From Flavivirga aquimarina (GTDB taxonomy: Bacteria > Bacteroidota > Bacteroidia > Flavobacteriales > Flavobacteriaceae), in assembly GCF_030540835.1 (NCBI RefSeq), contig NZ_JAUOEK010000184.1, positions 248,001 through 312,000 on the forward strand: a stretch of DNA of 64,000 nucleotides. Reading direction: 5' to 3'. The notes below the pieces were generated by a model. That model was not told the DNA's origin and made no database searches. It saw only the letters and a list, made by a program, of their open reading frames with translations. Position numbers and translations under genes: made by a program. Positions 25,222 through 32,694 of this stretch are shown one piece after another. Position 1 is the first letter of the stretch; each line of letters begins with the position of its first letter.

Positions 25222-26319
25222 TTAAGCAAGCTGAAAATCATCAACATTTTTTGCACGATACTCGTTAGGCGAGCATTTTTCATGTTTTTTAAATACGGTT
25301 GCAAAATATTGACTGGTTGCAAAACCACACATGTAAGCCACTTCAGAAATTGTTAAATCTTTATCCTTTTTAAGTATTTCTTTCGACAACTCCAACCGTT
25401 TAATTACTAAATAACGCATTGGTGTTAAGTTGGTTAATTGCTTACAGTGATGTGTAAATCTGGTTAAACCAACGCCTGCAGATTGCGCCATTAAGTCTAT
25501 AGTCCAATTCTCTGAAAGGTTTTTATCAAGCTCTTTTAAAAAAAACTTTACACTTCTAGAACTATCTGTTAAAGACTCATTTAAAACAATATCATCCGTA
25601 TTTAGTAAATCAAGTAATAAAATGAGCAAATAATTAATAAGAAGCCTAATTCGTGATGCATTACTCCCATTTACATCTGTATTAATAGCTTTATTAATAC
25701 GCAAAAAACAATCTCTAACACGTTGATCTGTTTTCCAAATAGACTTTTCGTTTTGCCTTAAAATAGTAGTCAATCTGGTTAAATCATTTTCAGTTAATGT
25801 AATCCAATCTGGCCAAACCCAATCTTGATGGGGTCTACGAACTCCTAAATCAATAATAACCCAGTAAAATTTACCCATTCCAATAAATGGATTACCTACT
25901 TTATGCGCTTCCCAAGGCCTTGTAATTGTTAAATGATTCGGCGTAAGCAATACCTCACTATTTTCTTGACAATAAGGCATGGTACCAGATTCCAAAAAAT
26001 GAAACTCTATACCTTCATTACGATGCCAATCTAAACCCCAATCTTGTGGTTCACTCGCATCCCAATAACCAATGCTATTAAGACCCAATGTATTATCATC
26101 CAATCTATCTCCCGGATAAGTATGCCTTGCCAACGCCTTAAACTTTAATTTTTTGCGTTTAACTGCATCAACCAGAGGTATACAGGTATCTGCATGATAC
26201 GTCACTCCATCGGCTTCATAAGGCTGAATCTCCTGTATATTTATTTTCACTGAAATAATTTGAACATTATTGTTATGCAAATTAATTAAATTTCCGTTAA
26301 TTAACCGTTTAATTATCAT
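25222..26319 (-). CDS. AraC-family transcriptional regulator
   Basis: A 365-residue regulator with an N-terminal cupin-like sensing domain (WHRNEGIEFHFLESGTMPYC, LTPNHLTITRPWEAHKVG) and a C-terminal pair of helix-turn-helix motifs: IDLMAQSAGVGLTRFTHHCKQL and ISEVAYMCGFATSQYFATVFKKHEKCSPNEYR. It probably senses a sugar of the pathway and activates the surrounding operons. It is divergent from the GMC operon with an 83-bp gap. The first ATG gives an AT-rich, weakly conserved-looking start (MIIKRLINGNLINLHNNN); a GTG at codon 24 is an alternative start, and this stretch also contains a half-matching regulon motif. Confidence 0.88.
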   Translation of the reverse strand: MIIKRLINGNLINLHNNNVQIISVKINIQEIQPYEADGVTYHADTCIPLVDAVKRKKLKFKALARHTYPGDRLDDNTLGLNSIGYWDASEPQDWGLDWHRNEGIEFHFLESGTMPYCQENSEVLLTPNHLTITRPWEAHKVGNPFIGMGKFYWVIIDLGVRRPHQDWVWPDWITLTENDLTRLTTILRQNEKSIWKTDQRVRDCFLRINKAINTDVNGSNASRIRLLINYLLILLLDLLNTDDIVLNESLTDSSRSVKFFLKELDKNLSENWTIDLMAQSAGVGLTRFTHHCKQLTNLTPMRYLVIKRLELSKEILKKDKDLTISEVAYMCGFATSQYFATVFKKHEKCSPNEYRAKNVDDFQLA

Positions 26320-26337
26320 TTTCTCTATGTTTTAACA

Positions 26338-26372
26338 GTTAATAATGATTGTCAAATTGTTAAATTATTAAC
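26338..26372. promoter_or_regulatory. inverted repeat in the araC/GMC divergent promoter region
   Basis: GTTAATAAT (26338-26346) and ATTATTAAC (26364-26372) form a perfect 9-bp inverted repeat with a 17-bp spacer. Its position in the 83-bp divergent gap suits an operator. A TTG at 26357-26359 followed after 21 bases by TAAATTCC could be the promoter of the GMC operon. Confidence 0.4.
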
Positions 26373-26402
26373 CTACATACTAAATTCCTTATACAATTTT
26401 CA

Positions 26403-28130
26403 ATGATAGAAGACAAAATAACAGAATACCCAACTACCTACGATGCTATTGTAATTGGCACAGGGGTAAGTGGAGGCTGGGCTGCTAAAGAGCTTTGTGA
26501 AAATGGGTTAAAAACGCTGGTTCTTGATCGTGGACGTATGGTAAACCATATTGAAGATTACCCAACAATGCACAAAGATTCCTGGGATTTTGAACACCGT
26601 GGTGCACAAAGCAAAGAAACTCAAAAAAGGCAACATACGCAGAGTCGTTTATGGGGTGGCACTTTAACAAAACCCGAAAGTAGACATTGGTTTGTTGACG
26701 ATTTAAAGCATCCATATAATGAAGTAAAAGATTACCTTTGGTTGCGTGGTTACCATGTTGGAGGACGATCAATTATGTGGGGAAGACAATCATACCGCTG
26801 GAGCGAAATGGATTTTGAAGCCAATAAATTAGATGGCCATGGTGTTGATTGGCCTATTCGCTACAATGATATTGCGCCTTGGTATGATAAAGTGGAAAAA
26901 TTTATTGGTGTTTCTGGTAAAAATTTAGGATTAGCACAACTACCAGACGGCAAACTATCAGCCCCAATGGAGCTAAATTGTGTAGAAAAAGATTTGCAAA
27001 AAAATATAGAAAACGAATTTGACGATGGCCGTTTGTTAACCATCGGACGTGTTGCTAATAAAACAGGCGACACTGCTCACGAAGGACGTTCTAACTGCCA
27101 ATACAGAAATAGATGTATTCGCGGGTGCCCTTTTGGAGGTTACTTTAGTAGCAACTCTTCGACATTACCCGCAGCCGAACGCACCGGAAATATGCATTTA
27201 CGACCCAATTCTATAGCTTATGAAATAGTATATGATGCCGAAACCAAATTAGCATCTGGAGTTAAAGTTATTGATGCCGAAACCAAAGAAAAATTCTTTT
27301 TTAAGGCATCCATTATTTTTGGTTGTGCTTCAACTATAGGAACTACCAGTATCTTATTACAATCGAAATCAGAACGATTCCCAAATGGTTTGGGAAATGA
27401 TAGTGGCGAATTAGGGCATAACCTTATGGATCATCATTATGCAGTAGGAGCTAGAGCTGAAATTGAAGGTTTTGAGGACAAATATTATAAAGGTAGACGC
27501 CCTAATGGTTTTTACATTCCACGTTTTAGAAATTTAGGTGATAATAAAACCAAAGCCAAAAATTTTGTTCGTGGTTATGGCTACCAAGGTGCTGCCAGTA
27601 GGACAAATTGGAAACGAGCTGTTTCAGAACTAAGTTTTGGTAAAGCATTAAAAGACGAACTTTTAAAACCCGGGCATTGGGTTGTTGGAATGACGGGATT
27701 TGGCGAATGTTTACCTTATCATGACAATAAAATATCTTTAAATTACAATAAACTTGATGAGTGGGGGCTTCCTACTTTAGATATCGATGCTGAATTTAAA
27801 GATAACGAAATGAAAATGCGTGAAGACATGATGAATCAAGCTGTAGCTATGTTAAAAGCTGCAGGTTATAAAAATGTTAAAGGCATTATGGGTAAAGCTA
27901 TACAAGGTGCATGTATTCATGAAATGGGAACAGCTAGAATGGGAAGAAACCCAAAAACCTCGGTATTAAACAAACACAATCAAATACACGCTGTACCTAA
28001 TGTTTATGTTACCGATGGTGCATGTATGGCTTCTTCTGCTTGTCAAAATCCGTCACTAACTTATATGGCGTTAACAGCTAGAGCTGCAAATCATGCTGCC
28101 TCAGAATTTAAAAAGAACAAAAAAGTTTAA
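26403..28130 (+). CDS. GMC-family FAD sugar dehydrogenase large subunit with Cys cluster motif
   Basis: A 575-residue flavoprotein. The dinucleotide-binding motif GTGVSGG is at residues 19-25, and the catalytic pair is H506 (ACIHEMGTARMG) and N549 (CQNPSLTY). C232-x5-C238-x3-C242 (in SNCQYRNRCIRGCP) matches the position of the three-cysteine iron-sulfur motif of bacterial FAD-glucose and glucoside 3-dehydrogenases. It has no signal peptide. The next gene encodes the Tat-signal small subunit, which in known systems carries the large subunit across the membrane. Likely role: periplasmic oxidation of a sugar or glycoside, possibly at C3, with electrons going to cytochrome or cupredoxin. Confidence 0.85.
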   Translation: MIEDKITEYPTTYDAIVIGTGVSGGWAAKELCENGLKTLVLDRGRMVNHIEDYPTMHKDSWDFEHRGAQSKETQKRQHTQSRLWGGTLTKPESRHWFVDDLKHPYNEVKDYLWLRGYHVGGRSIMWGRQSYRWSEMDFEANKLDGHGVDWPIRYNDIAPWYDKVEKFIGVSGKNLGLAQLPDGKLSAPMELNCVEKDLQKNIENEFDDGRLLTIGRVANKTGDTAHEGRSNCQYRNRCIRGCPFGGYFSSNSSTLPAAERTGNMHLRPNSIAYEIVYDAETKLASGVKVIDAETKEKFFFKASIIFGCASTIGTTSILLQSKSERFPNGLGNDSGELGHNLMDHHYAVGARAEIEGFEDKYYKGRRPNGFYIPRFRNLGDNKTKAKNFVRGYGYQGAASRTNWKRAVSELSFGKALKDELLKPGHWVVGMTGFGECLPYHDNKISLNYNKLDEWGLPTLDIDAEFKDNEMKMREDMMNQAVAMLKAAGYKNVKGIMGKAIQGACIHEMGTARMGRNPKTSVLNKHNQIHAVPNVYVTDGACMASSACQNPSLTYMALTARAANHAASEFKKNKKV

Positions 28131-28134
28131 AGTT

Positions 28135-28794
28135 ATGAATAGAAGAGATGCTTTAAAAAACTTAACTGCAGGTTTGGGTTATACTATTGCAACACCAACT
28201 GTGTTGAGCATACTTAATTCTTGCACTGCTAAAACGGAATCATGGACGCCATTATTTCTATCTGAAACAGAAAAACATATCGTAACACATTTGGCTGATA
28301 TTATTTTACCAACTTCTGAAACGCCAGGTGCTTTAGATGTAAATGTTCCTCAATTTTTAGATTTAATGTATCATGATATGGAAACAGCAGTGAATAAAAA
28401 ATTGTTTAATACTGGCGCCACATTTTTTGTGAAAAAATTTAACAATTCATTTAACTATGAGACTACTTTAAAAGGGGAAAAAGAGGATTTTGAAAAACTA
28501 TTAAATTCTTATTTCACTCCTACTGATGGTCTCTCTGTTGAAGATGTTGAAACTTTATTAAAAGAAGATGCCGAAGCCATAATAACAAATGTAGATTTAG
28601 AGGCACCTTCAAATAAAGTTGAAACCTATTCTATTTATAAATTTTTACTATCCGTTAAATATTACACACTGTTTGGGTATTTTACATCCGAAAAAGTAGG
28701 CGAAGAAGTTTTAGCCTACGATCCAATTCCAGGAGTTTACAATAGCTGCATCTCTGTTGAAGAAGCAACCAATGGAAAAGCATGGTCTTTATAA
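28135..28794 (+). CDS. gluconate 2-dehydrogenase subunit 3 family protein (Tat-exported partner of the GMC subunit)
   Basis: A 219-residue protein. The start at 28135, 4 bp after the GMC stop, gives MNRRDALKNLTAGLGYTIATP, a twin-arginine signal followed by a lipobox-like ILNSC. The mature part follows the family pattern: LSETEKHIVTHLADIILPTSETPGALDVNVPQFLDLM near residue 45. Subunits of this kind are needed for maturation and export of GMC dehydrogenases. The longer frame beginning at 28093 overlaps the GMC gene and is rejected. Confidence 0.85.
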   Translation: MNRRDALKNLTAGLGYTIATPTVLSILNSCTAKTESWTPLFLSETEKHIVTHLADIILPTSETPGALDVNVPQFLDLMYHDMETAVNKKLFNTGATFFVKKFNNSFNYETTLKGEKEDFEKLLNSYFTPTDGLSVEDVETLLKEDAEAIITNVDLEAPSNKVETYSIYKFLLSVKYYTLFGYFTSEKVGEEVLAYDPIPGVYNSCISVEEATNGKAWSL

Positions 28795-28845
28795 ATTTGG
28801 GCACAAAATCAAAATCATTTTTTTTAATTTTAGAATAACTACATA

Positions 28846-29823
28846 ATGAAAGTCATAAATAAATCTTATACCATAACTTTATTAATGACTTTATTTATTT
28901 CGCTTAAAACATTAACCGCACAAGAATTTAAAGATTATACGATAACTATTGAAGATAAGCAAATTGCCATAGACCTAGTGGCTATTGAAGGCGGTACGTT
29001 TTATATGGGAGCTGATAAAAATGATACTACTCGTAAAAAAAACGAAAAACCTCAACACCAAGTTAAATTAGACGATTTTTGGATTGGCAAATATGAAATT
29101 ACTTGGAAACAATACGATGCTTTTGTTTATGAAAAATTTGATAACACTGATTTAAAAGAAAACCCTAAACTTGATGCTTTAGGCATAGACGCTCTTTCTG
29201 GAGCAACAACACCTTATGTAGATATGAGTTTTAATATGGGAAAAGTATCTGCTCCAGCAGTAAACATGACTCAATATGCAGCCATTATGTATTGTAAATG
29301 GCTTTCATCAAAAACAGGTATTTTCTATCGTTTGCCTACAGAGGCAGAATGGGAGTATGTTTGTAAAAAAGGAGAAACAGACAAAACAGAGACAATTAAT
29401 GATGTTTCTTGGTTCTCGGGAAACTCAGAAAATAAATATAAAAAAATAGGACTTAAAAATGCCAATAAAATTGGGGTTTATGATATGCTAGGAAATGTAT
29501 CTGAATGGGTACTAGACCAATACAGCACTTCGTATTATGAAACATCACCTAAAGAAAACCCCTGGAATAAACCTACAGAACTTTACCCTAGGGTTTTAAG
29601 AGGTGGTTCATGGAAAGATACAGCCGATAAAATCTGTTGTACTTCCAGAACGCCGTCAAATCCCTTATGGAAAAGAAGAGACCCTCAAATTCCTAAAAGT
29701 GACTGGTGGCATACTGATGCACCATTTATAGGCTTTCGAATAGTTAGACCTAAGATACAGCCATCAAAAGAAAATATTCAAAAATACTGGCTAGAAGTTA
29801 TTAAAGATTTTAATCTTAATTAA
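28846..29823 (+). CDS. secreted SUMF1/FGE-domain protein lacking the FGE cysteine pair
   Basis: A 325-residue protein with a signal peptide (MKVINKSYTITLLMTLFISL..TLTA) and a formylglycine-generating-enzyme fold: IEGGTFYMGADK, WIGKYEITWKQYDAFV, YRLPTEAEWEYVCK, GVYDMLGNVSEWVLDQY, RVLRGGSWKD and FIGFRIVRP. In true FGE two cysteines follow GGSW within seven residues. Here that stretch reads KDTADKICC, and the two cysteines are adjacent and shifted. No sulfatase is nearby. It is more likely a structural or sugar-binding relative than a sulfatase activator. Confidence 0.8.
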   Translation: MKVINKSYTITLLMTLFISLKTLTAQEFKDYTITIEDKQIAIDLVAIEGGTFYMGADKNDTTRKKNEKPQHQVKLDDFWIGKYEITWKQYDAFVYEKFDNTDLKENPKLDALGIDALSGATTPYVDMSFNMGKVSAPAVNMTQYAAIMYCKWLSSKTGIFYRLPTEAEWEYVCKKGETDKTETINDVSWFSGNSENKYKKIGLKNANKIGVYDMLGNVSEWVLDQYSTSYYETSPKENPWNKPTELYPRVLRGGSWKDTADKICCTSRTPSNPLWKRRDPQIPKSDWWHTDAPFIGFRIVRPKIQPSKENIQKYWLEVIKDFNLN

Positions 29824-29831
29824 TCATTATT

Positions 29832-31160
29832 ATGAGCAATGAAACTAAAAATTTTACACGCAGAGATTTTGTAAAAGGGTCATCTTTAGCAACTAGTGGC
29901 ATTATACTTGCACCTTCATTATTAAGTGCAACGCCTTTTAAAAAGAAAGAAAATATTTTAAAATTGGCTGTAATAGGCTGTGGTGGCAGAGGTACTGGAG
30001 CTGTTGTTCAAGCACTCAAAGCAGATGAGAATGTGCAATTAGTAGCTATGGCTGACGCTTTTAAAGATCAAGTAGATAAGTCTTATGAAAACTTATCTAA
30101 AATATTTGATCCCACACGAATACCAGTAAAAAATACCATGAAATTTTTCGGGTTCGGTTCCTATAAAAAGGCTATCGACGAAGCCGATGTTATTATACTA
30201 ACAACACCCCCGGGGTTTAGACCTCAGCATTTTGAATATGCTATTTCGCAAGGCAAACACGTTTTTATGGAAAAACCTGTAGCTACTGATGTAGCAGGAG
30301 TAAAAAAAGTTTTAGAGGCTGCTAAAATAGCAGAAGCAAAAAAACTTAATGTTGTTCTGGGTTTGCAAAGACGTTATCAATCTAGCTATCTAGAATCATT
30401 TAACCATATTAAAAAAGGCGATTTAGGCAAAATTGTCTCTGGTCAAGTGTATTGGAATAGTGGCGGTGTATGGGTACGCCCCAGAAAGGAAAATTATACC
30501 GAAATGGAATACCAAATGCGAAACTGGTATTATTTTAATTGGCTTTGTGGCGATCATATATTAGAACAGCATATTCACAACTTAGACGTCGCTAACTGGT
30601 TTATAGGAGAATACCCTATTAAAGCACAGGGTATGGGCGGAAGACAAGTAAGAAATGGTAAAGATCATGGTCAAATTTTCGATCATCACTTTGTAGAATT
30701 TGAATACCCCAGTGGCGCTATTATTTCAAGTCAATGCAGGCATCAAAAAGGTTGTTTAACTCGTGTTTCCGAATCGTTTCAAGGTACCTTAGGAACTTCA
30801 GAAACCAGTGGTGCGAATAACGCATTATTAAAATCGTATTCTGGTGATGTTATTTATACGCATGATGACGAAATGTATAAAAACCCATATCAAGTTGAGC
30901 ATGACAAACTTTTTGCTGCTATTAGAAATGGAGAAGTAATTAATAATGTTGATTATGGTGTAAAAAGTACCATGACAGCTATTTTAGGAAGAATGGCAAC
31001 CTATTCCGGAAAACAAATTACATGGGACGAGGCCATGGCTTTTGAACATAACCTGGTTCCAAACGAAGACACTTTATCATTTGATTCAATACCTCCGGTA
31101 ATTCCCGATGAATTTGGCAATTACCCTATTCCAGTTCCTGGTGAAACAACTTTTATTTAA
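29832..31160 (+). CDS. Tat-exported Gfo/Idh/MocA-family oxidoreductase
   Basis: A 442-residue protein with a Tat signal (TRRDFVKGSSLATSGIILAPSLLS), a Rossmann domain (LAVIGCGGRGTGAVVQAL), the catalytic EKPVATD at about residue 155, and the GDHILEQHIHNLDVANWF block holding the active-site histidine. Export of folded protein with NAD(P) bound is known for related enzymes such as glucose-fructose oxidoreductase and GH109. It may oxidise or reduce a sugar hydroxyl in the periplasm, or break a glycosidic bond through a 3-keto intermediate. It is 8 bp after the SUMF1-like gene. Confidence 0.85.
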   Translation: MSNETKNFTRRDFVKGSSLATSGIILAPSLLSATPFKKKENILKLAVIGCGGRGTGAVVQALKADENVQLVAMADAFKDQVDKSYENLSKIFDPTRIPVKNTMKFFGFGSYKKAIDEADVIILTTPPGFRPQHFEYAISQGKHVFMEKPVATDVAGVKKVLEAAKIAEAKKLNVVLGLQRRYQSSYLESFNHIKKGDLGKIVSGQVYWNSGGVWVRPRKENYTEMEYQMRNWYYFNWLCGDHILEQHIHNLDVANWFIGEYPIKAQGMGGRQVRNGKDHGQIFDHHFVEFEYPSGAIISSQCRHQKGCLTRVSESFQGTLGTSETSGANNALLKSYSGDVIYTHDDEMYKNPYQVEHDKLFAAIRNGEVINNVDYGVKSTMTAILGRMATYSGKQITWDEAMAFEHNLVPNEDTLSFDSIPPVIPDEFGNYPIPVPGETTFI

Positions 31161-31172
31161 AAAATTTATAAA

Positions 31173-32102
31173 ATGGATAGACGAATATTTATAAAAAAAA
31201 GCGCTACTGCTGCATCCTTTTTAGGGTTGGGACTTACAGGGCTTAATGCTTTAAATACATCTGGAAACCAAAAAAATATAGCTCTTAACTCCTTTAAATT
31301 GAATTATGCGCCTCATTTGGGCATGTTTAAACATCATGCAGGAGAAAGCCCTATCGATCAATTAAGTTTTATGGCCGATGAAGGCTTTACAGCTTTTGAG
31401 GATAACGGCATGAAAAACCGTTCTGTTAAAACCCAGGATGCCATGACCAAGGTTATGATTGATAGAGGTATAAAAATGGGGGTTTTTGTTGCACATAAAA
31501 TTTCTTGGAAAGAACCTAATCTCTCAAGCGGTAACCTGGAAAAACGCGAAGCGTTTTTAAATGATATAAAAGCATCTGTCGAAGTAGCAAAACGTGTTAA
31601 TGCAAAATGGATGACCGTGGTTCCTGGTCATGTAGATTTAAAACAAAACATGGGTTATCAAACCAAGCACGTTATTGAAACTTTAAAACAAGCTTCAGCT
31701 ATTTTAGAACCGCATAACTTAACTATGGTATTAGAACCATTGAACTTTAGAAATCACCCAGGCCAATTTTTAAGTGAATCCCCTCAAGCTTATCAAATAT
31801 GTAAAGCTGTAGACTCACCATCTTGTAAAATTCTTTTTGATATTTATCATCAACAAATACAAGAAGGCAACTTAATTCCTAACATTGATGCCTGTTGGGA
31901 TGAAATAGCTTATTTCCAAGTAGGTGACAACCCAGGTAGAAAAGAACCTACGACCGGCGAAATTAACTATAAAAATGTTTTTAAGCATATTCACTCTAAA
32001 GGTTTTAAAGGTATTATAGGAATGGAGCATGGAAACTCTAAAAAAGGCAAAGAAGGTGAACGTGCTGTAATTAACGCCTATAAAGTTTCTGATAATTTTT
32101 AA
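31173..32102 (+). CDS. Tat-exported hydroxypyruvate-isomerase-like TIM barrel
   Basis: A 309-residue protein with a twin-arginine signal (MDRRIFIKKSATAASFLGLG). The mature part resembles Hyi/xylose isomerase-like barrels: VVPGHVD, MVLEPLNFRNHPGQFL, KILFDIYHQQIQEGNL, YFQVGDNPGRKEPTTGEINY and FKGIIGMEHGNS contain the Glu, Asp, His and Glu metal ligands. It lies 12 bp after the Tat Gfo/Idh/MocA gene, so the two probably act in sequence in the periplasm. The substrate is unknown. Confidence 0.82.
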   Translation: MDRRIFIKKSATAASFLGLGLTGLNALNTSGNQKNIALNSFKLNYAPHLGMFKHHAGESPIDQLSFMADEGFTAFEDNGMKNRSVKTQDAMTKVMIDRGIKMGVFVAHKISWKEPNLSSGNLEKREAFLNDIKASVEVAKRVNAKWMTVVPGHVDLKQNMGYQTKHVIETLKQASAILEPHNLTMVLEPLNFRNHPGQFLSESPQAYQICKAVDSPSCKILFDIYHQQIQEGNLIPNIDACWDEIAYFQVGDNPGRKEPTTGEINYKNVFKHIHSKGFKGIIGMEHGNSKKGKEGERAVINAYKVSDNF

Positions 32103-32153
32103 ATTTATGCTACAATAAACTTTTTTATTTAAATAAATTAAATATACCAAATC

Positions 32154-32525
32154 ATGACAAAAAAAATCGTCAACTATATTTTATTTATCACTTTCACTCT
32201 TTTTGCAGTTATCCAGTTAAATGATCCTGATAGTATTTTGTGGTTTTCAATATATTTCTTTGTCGCTTTAATTTGTTTAATCGCAAATTTTAAAACAATT
32301 CCAAAATCAATTTTAATTATAACAATTACTGGGCTACTTGCCTTTTCGGCATTCCATTTTTCTCTTTTTATTGATTACTTACATACCGAAAACAAAGAAG
32401 AGATTTTTGGAGCAATGGTTTACGAAAAACCATACTTAGAAGGTACAAGAGAATTTATCGGACTTTTAATTGCTGCTGTAGGTGTTATTTATCAATTAAA
32501 AAAACCTAAGAGGATTCAGGAATAG
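32154..32525 (+). CDS. TMEM220-like small membrane protein
   Basis: A 123-residue protein with four hydrophobic segments (about residues 8-22, 28-46, 52-70 and 98-115). The motif AVIQLNDPD at the end of the first segment is typical of the transmembrane 220 family found in Bacteroidetes and eukaryotes. Function unknown. It is the last gene of the GMC operon, 51 bp after the TIM-barrel gene, and may be an accidental passenger. Confidence 0.75.
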   Translation: MTKKIVNYILFITFTLFAVIQLNDPDSILWFSIYFFVALICLIANFKTIPKSILIITITGLLAFSAFHFSLFIDYLHTENKEEIFGAMVYEKPYLEGTREFIGLLIAAVGVIYQLKKPKRIQE

Positions 32526-32593
32526 CATAAGCTAAAAAACGAATACGCTTATTTCTTTCAAAACTCTTTTTAAGAAACTTTTTGTTTGTTTTT

Positions 32594-32614
32594 TTTCAGT
32601 GAATGATTATACAC
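32594..32614 (+). promoter_or_regulatory. regulon motif, site B (before the TonB receptor)
   Basis: TTTCAGTGAA-TGATT-ATACAC on the plus strand, 80 bp before the receptor start. TAATTTTG, a full -7 match, follows at 32628-32635, but no TTG lies at the right distance upstream. A missing -33 box fits an activator-dependent promoter. Confidence 0.65.
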
Positions 32615-32694
32615 AAAAATCAGTTATTAATTTTGCATCTTTACATCCGTATTTCATCAATTTTAAATTCTCCCCCTATCAAGAAACAACAATA

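Noticed and set aside
28846-29823. Sulfatase-maturation enzyme implying a sulfated-polysaccharide locus
   Set aside because: The FGE cysteines are not in place and there is no sulfatase in the window.
32599-32694. N-terminal extension of the TonB receptor
   Set aside because: It starts in regulatory site B and overlaps the -7 box; the ATG at 32695 opens a clean signal peptide.
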